64,000 nt of DNA, taken from positions 1 to 64,000 of the forward strand of contig NZ_JAIQZN010000019.1 in assembly GCF_023333585.1 (NCBI RefSeq), given 5' to 3'. Position numbers and translations under genes: made by a program. Below, in pieces: positions 26,321 through 35,015 of the stretch. The notes below the pieces were generated by a model. It saw only the letters and a list, made by a program, of their open reading frames with translations. It ran no database searches and had not been told where the DNA came from. How positions within the stretch are numbered: the first letter of the stretch is position 1; every line of letters begins with the position of its first letter. This stretch comes from Argonema antarcticum A004/B2. GTDB taxonomy: Bacteria; Cyanobacteriota; Cyanobacteriia; Cyanobacteriales; Aerosakkonemataceae.

Positions 26321-27148
26321 TTAAGCGGCTTTCTGAGCGATTTTCTCAAGGATAGGCTTTCGAGTTTTCAGGTTAAAGCGATATCCGTCTGGAAGAATAT
26401 GCAGCTTGGCTCCGCAAATCGCCAAAGCCTCATCCTTCAAAAGTTCGTCCACATTGATATGGCTAATCTCTGCCACATCGACAATGGTGACAACGCCCGA
26501 ACCCACCACTTGAAACTCGTCGCCCTGCACTACGACAGCTGTATCTTCATCAATGCCGAATCCCAAAACCGCTGGCTGCTGTGCGAGTGCTGAGACTAAG
26601 CGTCCCAAACGTCCGCGCTGCGAGAAATGCTGATCCACCACTATCCCAGGCAGGAAGGCCATACCCGGCCCCATCTCTACAACATTAACGCGGGGATGCG
26701 TCTCGGAGTCTCCTTCCACGATCATTACGTCTGGCATCACAGCTGCTCCCGCACTGGTGCCTCCCACTACAATTCCTTCGGAAAACCGCTTGTGAATAGC
26801 TGTATCCAGTTCGGTATCCTTAATAATGCTGGTGATCCGCGCCTGATCTCCTCCCGTAAAAAATACGCCAGTGGCATTGTTAATAGCTTCTAGGGCAGTG
26901 GATGAACTTGCATCTTCACGAGTTACGGTGTCAAGGATGCGAACAAGTTCGCATCCCAACCGCTCAAATACTTTGATATAGTCTTCTCCCACTTCTCTGG
27001 GTAGTTCGGTTGCGGCTGTCATCACAACAATTCGGGCTTTGGTGCCTCCGGCGCGTCGCACGAATTCCCGAAGCACCTTGCTTTCTCCCTCTTTCTGTTC
27101 CGCTCCACCGATAATGACCAACGGCCCAAGGTTCTTACTCTGCGCCAT
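26321..27148 (-). CDS. cphB: cyanophycinase
   Basis: The 275-residue intracellular serine peptidase (family S51) hydrolyses cyanophycin to beta-Asp-Arg dipeptides. The nucleophile is Ser132 in GGTSAGAA, at the same position as in the Synechocystis enzyme; VFFTGGDQARI and VVDQHFSQRGR are family motifs. The length is normal. A cyanophycin synthetase-like gene lies 8 kb away on the other strand, separated by the GTPase-Hsp70 operon. Confidence 0.95.
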   Translation of the reverse strand: MAQSKNLGPLVIIGGAEQKEGESKVLREFVRRAGGTKARIVVMTAATELPREVGEDYIKVFERLGCELVRILDTVTREDASSSTALEAINNATGVFFTGGDQARITSIIKDTELDTAIHKRFSEGIVVGGTSAGAAVMPDVMIVEGDSETHPRVNVVEMGPGMAFLPGIVVDQHFSQRGRLGRLVSALAQQPAVLGFGIDEDTAVVVQGDEFQVVGSGVVTIVDVAEISHINVDELLKDEALAICGAKLHILPDGYRFNLKTRKPILEKIAQKAA

Positions 27149-27423
27149 ATTAGCTCCAGTCTTTAGTTAATGTAATTTCAATAAAACATACCAATCCAAA
27201 CCCATAAAACATCCAAATGGTAGATATTTATACAGAAAGTCAATTGTTTTTATGGTAATGTAGGTAACCGCCAGATCGATTTAATGTAGTTGCGGGTTCA
27301 AAAACCTACGTCCTACCCTTACCCTCTACCAAACGGTCAGTCTATGTCCGTGGAATGATATTATATTCTTATCCAGAAACCTGGTTTTTTTTGGCGATCG
27401 CGTTTGTATTATGCCTAAAATCT

Positions 27424-30009
27424 ATGAGTTCAGAAAATTTGCGCCAGTTTAAAGAGTATGGCGAATCTATATTTCAAAAGCTAGAATCGGTATCCCAGAA
27501 TTTGTCTTTGCCAGATTCGATTCCAGCGACGCTACCTAAGTGTTTGGATTTAGTCCGGTCAGCTGCCAGTAAAACGATCGATCGGGCCACTTCTCCAGTT
27601 AAAATTGGCGTGATGGGTGAATTCAGCAGCGGTAAAACTTTGCTTTTGGGTAGTTTGATCGGTTACGCAGATGCTTTACCGATTAGCGAGAATCCTACTA
27701 CTGGTAATGTGACTGCAATTCACCTCATTCAGCAAGAAGGTTTCCAAACAACGCAAGTAGAAAAATTTGAAGTTGAATATCTTTCTCACTCGGAAGTGAA
27801 AGAATGTTTGTACTTCATGTTGAAGAAAGCAGAAGAACGAGCGACGGATGCAAGATTAACGCCAGCACAATTAAAAGCGCTGAGAAATTTTAACGCTAAC
27901 GACCCTGGAATTTCTCAGGATATACTGACTTGGTGCAAGTCAGCGTGGAATAGCAGTAAAAATTTGGAATTGCGCTATCTGTTGCGGGAATTGGTGTTAT
28001 TTATTCGCACATATAAAGCGCAGGGAGAAGATATTTGCGGTAAGCATTACCAGAATATAGATCTGGATACGGCGCGTCAAGGTCTTCAGTTAGGTGATGC
28101 TCAAATGGATATCCAAAATCTCCAATTTGAGGATATCCCATTAGCGATATCTCAAAATTCACCAACACAACTTTCCGTGGAATTCTTGCAAAGTAGCTTT
28201 CCGCTAATCCGCCGAGTAAATGTGAAAGTCAAAGTATCAAAAGAAATCTGGGATTTAACTGCACTAGAAGGCGCAGAGGAATTCGTCCTTTTGGATTTTC
28301 CCGGATTGGGTGCTGCTAATTCGGGAGTGAGAGATACTTTCTTGTCTTTGCGGGAATTAGCAGAAGTACAAACAATTTTGATTTTGCTCAACGGTAGAGT
28401 TCCCGGCGGTGCGACGGCGAATAAAATATTCACGATGATGGAGCAGCAAAAACCAGGAATTAACCTGAAAGATCGCATCTTGGTAGGAGTGGGAAGATTC
28501 GATCAACTACCTCTGGAAAATGAGGGAGGAGAAAGAATTTTGGATGAATTGATTGATGAGAGTCCTTTGGAAGATATTATACCATTAGATTCGGAACCGC
28601 TGACCGAAAATAGCGTTCTGGAAAAACTGAAGGTTCTGAAAACTACTGTTGCTACCGCGCAAGCTTTTACAACTCAAAAAGACAGGATTTTTCTGGTTTC
28701 GCCGCTGGTGGAATTGGCGGAATTAAGCAAAAATTCGAGTAACGTGCAAGTTGGTTCACCAGAGTTTCTCGCTGACTTAGATTATCCGCCCGATCGATGG
28801 TCGCAGTCAAGGCGACTGCGGGAAAAATGGAGTCGATTAAGCGAAAAACTAGAACAATCTAAACCGCGCAGTACTTTGGCGAAACAGTTAGCTGATTTTG
28901 CCCAAAATGGTGGTATCGTTACGCTGCGGGAAGCGATTTTGAAGCACGTCAAAGAGCATGGTTTGAAGCAATTGTTGGATGATACTCGCAGTGCTGCTGT
29001 TGCTTTGCAAAGACAACAAGATGTGCTGAAAAATATACTGGAAGGAATTCAGCAAGATATTCCAGCAGAAAGTCCGAATTTTGTCAAGCTACGAGATGCG
29101 ATCGAGAGTTTATCGAAAACTTATGACGAATTCCAAAAAGATTTGGCGATCAAAGTTTTGAAAGATCGACGGGAAGTTGCGGTAAGCGATGCGGTGAAGG
29201 ATGAGTTAATATTTAGGATATATGAATGGTCGCAGTGGAATTTGCTATTTCAACAAGCTGAGAAGGGAATTATTAAATTACCAAAATCTGTTAACAGATT
29301 TGATTCCAAGAGCAACAAAAAAGTGATCGCCACTAAAAGTGATGATTTTTATCCTGTATTTGAAACTGCTGTTTTGGAAGTCGAAAAATTCGCGAACAAA
29401 AGTATACAACAGGCATTTAAAAACTTGTTAGATGAGTTATCCAGCAGAATGCTTGATCGGCGAAATGAAATAGCAGAAATCCTGACTGATGAAAGGTTAC
29501 AGTGGATAGAATCAAATAGTAAAAACTATGAAAGTTCTCACCTGCTGGAAAATTTTGTAAATGGGAATATAGATCCTAAAAATTGGCTTGAAGGGCTTCT
29601 TGAAGAATGCAGTCTTGAAGAAAATAGTTTGTCTACCATCAATCCTGAAACTTTGTTCCCCTTGGTTCGTGCGAACAGTCACGAAAGCAGCCAAGCTTTT
29701 GTCTGGGGAAAGGAAGAAAACAAAAAAGACCAGAAACCCGCAAATAATCAGATTCTAGTATTGCGATTGCGAGACGAAATGATTGCAAGCGCGGGTTTGC
29801 ACCTTGTCGAGATAGTAAGTAAGGCGAATCAACAGCTTAATAATACTCTCGGAGAATGGATAAATAACATTATTGACGTGCTAGGAAGACTCTTGCGAGA
29901 TGAAGTTTTACTAAAAGATGTCGTGTCTGAAGATGAGATCGGGAACCGCTCTATTCCCCAATGGTTACAAATTTTGTGGCAGATTTCCGAGATAAATTTG
30001 CCAAATTAG
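27424..30009 (+). CDS. dynamin-like GTPase, SrfC-like
   Basis: Numbered from MSSENLRQ the protein has 861 residues. G1 is GEFSSGKT (65-72), G2 a Thr in NPTTGNVT, G3 DFPGLG, and G4-like GRFDQ, as in dynamin-family and SrfC-type GTPases. The rest is helical, with a coiled segment around 500-600. The upstream frame from 27355 runs through a dispersed CCAGAAACC repeat, so the inner ATG is preferred. It forms an operon with the two following genes (35 bp gap). GTPase plus Hsp70-like ATPase recalls the SrfB/SrfC pairs of proteobacteria; sequence identity to them could not be checked. The role is unknown. Confidence 0.75.
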   Translation: MSSENLRQFKEYGESIFQKLESVSQNLSLPDSIPATLPKCLDLVRSAASKTIDRATSPVKIGVMGEFSSGKTLLLGSLIGYADALPISENPTTGNVTAIHLIQQEGFQTTQVEKFEVEYLSHSEVKECLYFMLKKAEERATDARLTPAQLKALRNFNANDPGISQDILTWCKSAWNSSKNLELRYLLRELVLFIRTYKAQGEDICGKHYQNIDLDTARQGLQLGDAQMDIQNLQFEDIPLAISQNSPTQLSVEFLQSSFPLIRRVNVKVKVSKEIWDLTALEGAEEFVLLDFPGLGAANSGVRDTFLSLRELAEVQTILILLNGRVPGGATANKIFTMMEQQKPGINLKDRILVGVGRFDQLPLENEGGERILDELIDESPLEDIIPLDSEPLTENSVLEKLKVLKTTVATAQAFTTQKDRIFLVSPLVELAELSKNSSNVQVGSPEFLADLDYPPDRWSQSRRLREKWSRLSEKLEQSKPRSTLAKQLADFAQNGGIVTLREAILKHVKEHGLKQLLDDTRSAAVALQRQQDVLKNILEGIQQDIPAESPNFVKLRDAIESLSKTYDEFQKDLAIKVLKDRREVAVSDAVKDELIFRIYEWSQWNLLFQQAEKGIIKLPKSVNRFDSKSNKKVIATKSDDFYPVFETAVLEVEKFANKSIQQAFKNLLDELSSRMLDRRNEIAEILTDERLQWIESNSKNYESSHLLENFVNGNIDPKNWLEGLLEECSLEENSLSTINPETLFPLVRANSHESSQAFVWGKEENKKDQKPANNQILVLRLRDEMIASAGLHLVEIVSKANQQLNNTLGEWINNIIDVLGRLLRDEVLLKDVVSEDEIGNRSIPQWLQILWQISEINLPN

Positions 30010-30044
30010 TCCTTATTCACCAATCACCCATCACCAAAAATAAT

Positions 30045-33000
30045 ATGTCTGTTGAAATCAGAGTTTTAAATCGTTTCCAACTGCGTCCCAAAAATAGTGA
30101 CGAAAATTTATTAGATCTACCAGTAATTGAATTTGCTCCCACTTCGCAAGTTAATCAACCCCATATTTCTAGCATCACCTGCTTTGTGGAGGGAACGCCA
30201 AGAGAACTAGGAGAGCAAATTCAAGCTGCATATAAAGCCTTCAGAACTAGCCAACCCATTAAATTATATGCTCCTCAACGATTGAGACAAGAACCTTGCA
30301 GCCTGGATAAACCTTTACCGGGAAACGTTAACTGCACTTTGCACGTAAATGTGGAGTATTTTGACTCGGACGAAATGGGTAATCCGCTGCTGGATGTGGC
30401 GAACAATGTTACTAAAAGCTGCTATTTGTTTACCCCGAAAGTTGAAACGCCAACTCCAGTAATCAACCAAGTGAGCGAAATATCTTCACCAAAAACAGAG
30501 TCGGTAGAAAAGCGCAACGAATTTACGGATTGGCTGGCGATCGATTTCGGAACATCCAATTCCACGGTGACACTTTTTGATGCAGCTTCTGTTTCTAACG
30601 AAAATACTTTACCCAAAGAACAAAAAGAACGGTTAGGGGAATTATTGGTAGAATGGCTAAATTCAACAGCCGCCAATGCTTTACCGGGTGTGAGTGTTGC
30701 TGAATGGGAAAAGTTTGTCGGCGATCTTAAAAAAGATTTGGAAATACCGGAAACGGGTACTCTTGATGATATCCCGTTGCTAGCAGCTATCCGCAAAATC
30801 GAAACTTCTTTAGGGAATCGCCCGGAATTGTTTCGCCGCGCCGCTAGCAAACGCTTAAACGAAATTTATCACCAAGTATTTCGCGTACCTCCTTTATCGT
30901 TGCAAAATCTGATGAGAGTTCCGTTGGAGGGTGTGAGTCAAGCTAAGGAAATTCCCAGCGAGTTGGAAATTAAAAGTCTGAATCCTTTAAACGTAATTAT
31001 GGGAGAGAGCGTTATCAGAAAAAGAAAAGAGACTCTTGCTAACACTAAAGGAGACGAAATTAAAGGGAAGTTCCATCATTCGCCAAAACGATATTTTGGT
31101 CAGCAACGCGATGCTATTAAAGTGAAGTTAGAGGGAGTTGAAGCAGAAATTTCAACTAATCAGCTAATTCAAGCTGCTTGGGGTTATCTAATTAATAACA
31201 CGAGAAAATACTACCAAAACATAACGCCTGGTAGATCTTCTCGCCGAGATATCACTACCGCCGTTGTGACTTATCCTGCGGTAGCGCCGCCTGTGGTGCG
31301 CCGGGAAATTGAGGAGATGGTGGGTGCTTTGGGGATGGATTTCGTCAAAACTGATTATGATGAAGCTGTATCGGTGGTGATCTTTTTCCTGTGGCGAGAA
31401 TTCGGCGGCGATTTGAGTATCGGGATTGAATCTTTTAAAACTCGCTGTCACTGGGATGGGAAAAAATGGTCGCAAAATGTGTTGGTTTTGGATATCGGTG
31501 GAGGAACGACGGATTTAGCTTTGATTAACTTGGCGCTGGAAGAAAAAGACCCGTTTGAGCCAAATGAAGATCGGGGTGCTGGGGGAAGATACTATGTGCT
31601 GACTCCCACTTTTATAGGATCTTCGGGTCATTTGCAATTAGGCGGAGAGTTAATTACGCTGCGGATATTTAAGTTGCTGAAAGTTGCGATCGCAGATTGT
31701 TTGCTGACAGCAGTTACGGAAGGTTATCTGGAATGTCAAAAACTGGAAGATGAGATTCTTTTGTTGAGCGATCGCTTTCGCAAAGAGGATAAATATCAAA
31801 TCGGTTCTCTGCTGAAAGCTGCGGAAAAGAAAAACTCCAACCCGGAAAGCGACGCCGCTTACAATGATGCTCTCAAAGATGCAGAAAAAATCTTACCAAC
31901 TCACTGGAAAAATAATCAATCTCGCCTGCAAAGTTTTTATACGCTTTGGGATTATGCAGAAGAGGCCAAAATTCGATTAAACAAAAAGAGCGATCGGGAA
32001 ATTGTGGTACTTGAAGAGAAACAAATTTCTGATTTACTTAGAGAAAGCGAGATTGAATTCAAAGTACAAGATCGCGATCGCCTCAAGGTGAAGATAAGCA
32101 GAGAACAATTTGAAAATGCGGCTTCTCCTGTAATTGAAGATGCAGTACGCATCGCCAAAGAACTGATTAAAAGTCGATTGGATTCCCAGAAAGAAACTCA
32201 GGAAAAAGTCGATTGGTTAATTTTATCGGGACAAACCTGCAAACTTTACTTAGTGGAAGAACAAATCAAACAGGAATTTGGCAAATATGACTATTTTGTC
32301 TGGAATCCAGAACGGGTAACTTTTGTACCGGAATATAGTAAAATGGCTACTTCTGCTGGTGCTTGCTATGCGGAAAAGCTACGCCAATACGGTTTCGATT
32401 TGGAAGCGGCGAAGGAAATGCTGCGTCTGGGTGGAAATCAACTGGATATCGATGTCAAAAATTTGTTTTATTTTCTACCTTGTTCCTTCAAATTGAAGAC
32501 ACAAGGCGAAAAAGATTTGCTTATTTTCCAGAACGGACAACAACTTTATCAACTGAGCGATCGCGATTCAATTGCCAAAATTCGCAGTAATTGGAGGGGA
32601 GTACCCTTAACTATTACTATCTACCGTGAAGATTTTGATGGAGCAATTGAGATGCTTTGGGGTAACTATAATCGTAACAACTTGGTACGGGAATTGGGAA
32701 TGGGAGAAGATGAGTTTAAACGAAAAATTAAAATTCAGTTTGAAATTGACCAAAAACTGCAATTCAAATTACTTTTTTGTGATGGAAATCCTCATTACTT
32801 AATTCCTGCTAAGTCTGCAAGTTTGGATGTGAAAAAAGCGATCGCAGCATCATCCCCCGAATTCGCAAACCAACCAATTATTGGTGATGATGGTAAATTG
32901 TTCTGCGATATCGCCGTTTACGTCATAGAATCACAAACTGTCGATAAACCAACGCCTCATCCAGTATTTAAAGCTGAGGATGACTATAGTAAATCTCTCG

Positions 33001-33359
33001 AAGGTTTTCGGTATGAAGGAGATGCAGAACAAAAACAAGGAACTGGGTTAATTAGCAAACCGTTACCTGATTTTCCCCGGAATGGGAAGCAGACTTTCTA
33101 TTTTCTCGATCCAATAAACGATCGATGGGAACGGATTGGCGAATTGAGCCGACCGGGTGGAAAAACAGAGTACAATTGCAAATATTATGTCACTCTCGAC
33201 GCCAAAGGTATTCTGCGAATTCACGCGGGGGAAATACCTTACTGGACATCGGATAATGCAGAATGTCTCAAACAAGAAGGATGCGTTTTTGAGGATGCGC
33301 TGGGATTGCAACCGAAAGAAATTGATGATAATCGCGATCCGTTCTGTGGGATTCACTAA
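30045..33359 (+). CDS. large Hsp70/actin-fold ATPase, SrfB-like
   Basis: The protein has 1104 residues from MSVEIRVLNRF. About 160 N-terminal residues form an extra domain. Next comes the phosphate-1 loop LAIDFGTSNSTVTLF, phosphate-2 VLDIGGGTTDLALI and an adenosine-type LSGQTCKLYL: the ASKHA (Hsp70/actin) nucleotide fold. Long insertions lie between these. The C-terminal 250 residues are beta-rich and contain HPVFKAEDDY. At this size it exceeds DnaK (about 640) and resembles SrfB-type proteins. It is the middle gene of the trio; a hairpin follows before the third gene. The upstream in-frame Met at 29961 lies inside the GTPase gene, so the start at 30045 is preferred. Confidence 0.75.
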   Translation: MSVEIRVLNRFQLRPKNSDENLLDLPVIEFAPTSQVNQPHISSITCFVEGTPRELGEQIQAAYKAFRTSQPIKLYAPQRLRQEPCSLDKPLPGNVNCTLHVNVEYFDSDEMGNPLLDVANNVTKSCYLFTPKVETPTPVINQVSEISSPKTESVEKRNEFTDWLAIDFGTSNSTVTLFDAASVSNENTLPKEQKERLGELLVEWLNSTAANALPGVSVAEWEKFVGDLKKDLEIPETGTLDDIPLLAAIRKIETSLGNRPELFRRAASKRLNEIYHQVFRVPPLSLQNLMRVPLEGVSQAKEIPSELEIKSLNPLNVIMGESVIRKRKETLANTKGDEIKGKFHHSPKRYFGQQRDAIKVKLEGVEAEISTNQLIQAAWGYLINNTRKYYQNITPGRSSRRDITTAVVTYPAVAPPVVRREIEEMVGALGMDFVKTDYDEAVSVVIFFLWREFGGDLSIGIESFKTRCHWDGKKWSQNVLVLDIGGGTTDLALINLALEEKDPFEPNEDRGAGGRYYVLTPTFIGSSGHLQLGGELITLRIFKLLKVAIADCLLTAVTEGYLECQKLEDEILLLSDRFRKEDKYQIGSLLKAAEKKNSNPESDAAYNDALKDAEKILPTHWKNNQSRLQSFYTLWDYAEEAKIRLNKKSDREIVVLEEKQISDLLRESEIEFKVQDRDRLKVKISREQFENAASPVIEDAVRIAKELIKSRLDSQKETQEKVDWLILSGQTCKLYLVEEQIKQEFGKYDYFVWNPERVTFVPEYSKMATSAGACYAEKLRQYGFDLEAAKEMLRLGGNQLDIDVKNLFYFLPCSFKLKTQGEKDLLIFQNGQQLYQLSDRDSIAKIRSNWRGVPLTITIYREDFDGAIEMLWGNYNRNNLVRELGMGEDEFKRKIKIQFEIDQKLQFKLLFCDGNPHYLIPAKSASLDVKKAIAASSPEFANQPIIGDDGKLFCDIAVYVIESQTVDKPTPHPVFKAEDDYSKSLEGFRYEGDAEQKQGTGLISKPLPDFPRNGKQTFYFLDPINDRWERIGELSRPGGKTEYNCKYYVTLDAKGILRIHAGEIPYWTSDNAECLKQEGCVFEDALGLQPKEIDDNRDPFCGIH

Positions 33360-33364
33360 AGTCC

Positions 33365-33397
33365 AGAAACCCGGTTTCTCCAAGAAACCGGGTTTCT
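33365..33397. repeat. hairpin between operon genes (AGAAACCCGG repeat)
   Basis: AGAAACCCGGTTTCT and AGAAACCGGGTTTCT pair with a 3-nt loop. Each arm is itself a near-palindrome. It lies 5 bp past the Hsp70-like stop and 25 bp before the third gene; relatives occur near 27366 and 37085. It could reduce transcription into the third gene. Confidence 0.8.
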
Positions 33398-33421
33398 AAG
33401 AGTTCAGAGGAAGTGATATTA

Positions 33422-34546
33422 ATGGAAAACCTGAGCAAATTATTAGAAATAGATAATTCTGAGTTGGCCCGATCGGTCCGGTTTTATTTGCATGGTTTGC
33501 GTGGTGGGTTGGAGATGGCTTTAAGCGAATTACCCGCCGATCCGGGAGCAAAGTTCGGTGAGGAATTGCTGAAGGAATTAGAGGAAATTTTGCGATCGCC
33601 AACGGACAAACAGATCGAAAATGATTCTCCTTGGGAAGATGTGTTTGAACCAGTTATCGCAAATTCAAGTAAATTAATCCGTCTTAAGGATGTTTTTGAA
33701 TCCGATAACGAGTTGCGTTCTTCTCTGGGTGCATTCGATCTTAAAAGTACCGCCGATGCGGATTTGTGGAAGGAAATTCAACTAAAATTATTGCGAATTC
33801 CAGAAACTTTGGCCCAGTCTTGGCGCGATCGCACTTTATCCCTTGCAAAAGAAGCTGGCGCTGAAAGCTCAAAGCGATCGCAAATCAAACTCCCCTTCAC
33901 CCGCGAAGAACTCCTCTACCCCGGTTTGAGCGGAACTATCCAAGCTTCCGGTTTGCAATTATCAGCTAAAACACCTTTAGATCCGCGAGTTGCAAGCGGA
34001 GATGGCGATCTCAATTTCCTGGCTGGTGTGGGATCTACTTGGATAAAATTTATCGAAATAGATACTGATTTACACCATGCTTTGAAAAGCGTTTACCGCT
34101 TCGGTGTTAAGTCTTTGGAATCGAAAGACGAGCAGTCTAAGTACATTACAGCCTTAATAGATTGTTTCGATCGGGCCAAAGCAGCTGAGGAAAATACAGA
34201 CCCAGCCGTTACCCTACGTGCCAGAATTGACCTAGACGAAGCCATCCACTCATTAGTATATCTGCCGCCATGCGATCGCGATTCTTGGTGGGGAAAACTA
34301 CAGCAAGAATCGCGGCGCACCCTTAACCAGGTCGCCGACAAAGCGCGTAAAGCCGGTCATACCGTCCAAATTCGCCCGTTATGGGGCCTATATGCCGATA
34401 TTCGCCCTTGGTCAAAGGACGACCTGGAACTGGACAGTGGCAGTAAACCGGGGGAAGTATTAGCTTGTCTGCGGGTTTATGCCAAAATCAACGAAGAAGC
34501 ATTGCCCGGTCGCGTACTTTTTCGCTCTTTCAATCAGCCTGCTTAA
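33422..34546 (+). CDS. unknown third protein of the GTPase-Hsp70 operon
   Basis: The protein has 374 residues and matches no family I recognise. The N-terminal half is helical and acidic (LLKELEEILRSP, WEDVFEPVI). The second half is mixed, with WIKFIEIDTDLHHALKSVY and RARIDLDEAIHSLVYLPP. It ends VLFRSFNQPA. No transmembrane segments and no catalytic motif are visible. The ATG at 33422 has AGAGGAAG upstream; a GTG at 33413 is less likely. Position suggests a scaffold or effector for the GTPase and Hsp70-like ATPase, which is inference. Confidence 0.65.
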   Translation: MENLSKLLEIDNSELARSVRFYLHGLRGGLEMALSELPADPGAKFGEELLKELEEILRSPTDKQIENDSPWEDVFEPVIANSSKLIRLKDVFESDNELRSSLGAFDLKSTADADLWKEIQLKLLRIPETLAQSWRDRTLSLAKEAGAESSKRSQIKLPFTREELLYPGLSGTIQASGLQLSAKTPLDPRVASGDGDLNFLAGVGSTWIKFIEIDTDLHHALKSVYRFGVKSLESKDEQSKYITALIDCFDRAKAAEENTDPAVTLRARIDLDEAIHSLVYLPPCDRDSWWGKLQQESRRTLNQVADKARKAGHTVQIRPLWGLYADIRPWSKDDLELDSGSKPGEVLACLRVYAKINEEALPGRVLFRSFNQPA

Positions 34547-34727
34547 TCAAATTGCGTAAAAAAGAGCGTGCTTTTGCTAAGGGAAAATGCTTCGGTTTGC
34601 CCTGGCAAACAAGCTGGTACTCGTTACTATCCGCCCCATCGCCATAGCCAGAAATAAGTTTGCGGTGGAAAGCTTCTTCGGCCAGTTCTCGAACTCGATC
34701 TCTGAGGTCAGCTTTGGTAATAGTCAT
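34530..34727 (-). CDS. small conserved-looking protein
   Basis: The 65-residue protein is rich in basic and acidic residues (KADLRDRVRELAEEAFHRKL, KPKHFPLAKARSFLRNL). It overlaps the 3' end of the preceding plus-strand gene by 17 bp, convergently. A GAGGAG lies about a dozen bases before the ATG. The balanced composition supports a real gene. Function is not recognised. Confidence 0.5.
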   Translation of the reverse strand: MTITKADLRDRVRELAEEAFHRKLISGYGDGADSNEYQLVCQGKPKHFPLAKARSFLRNLIKQAD

Positions 34728-35015
34728 CTGCTGCGCTCTCTCCTCAATGCTTTCTTAAATTTTCAAATAGTTTGGGTCTTTGCTGTACCTGTCGAAAGTT
34801 ATATCTTATAAATAAAAAATCTGTCTTTATAGTTAATTTAGCAGATGAACACAAAGCTTTCAGAAAGAGGGAAGGAGAAGCGCGATCGCCTGGAAAAGGT
34901 ATACAGAATTTTTGCCATCAAATAAATTAAAAACGCCCTTCGATAGATGAAAAATCCGTTGAATAAAGTTAGTTTAACAAAGTTACAAGGGTGTTTAGCC
35001 AAGTGGAGATAATCA

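Noticed and set aside
29961-30044. Upstream start of the Hsp70-like gene
   Set aside because: Lies within the GTPase gene and lacks homology; ATG at 30045 preferred.
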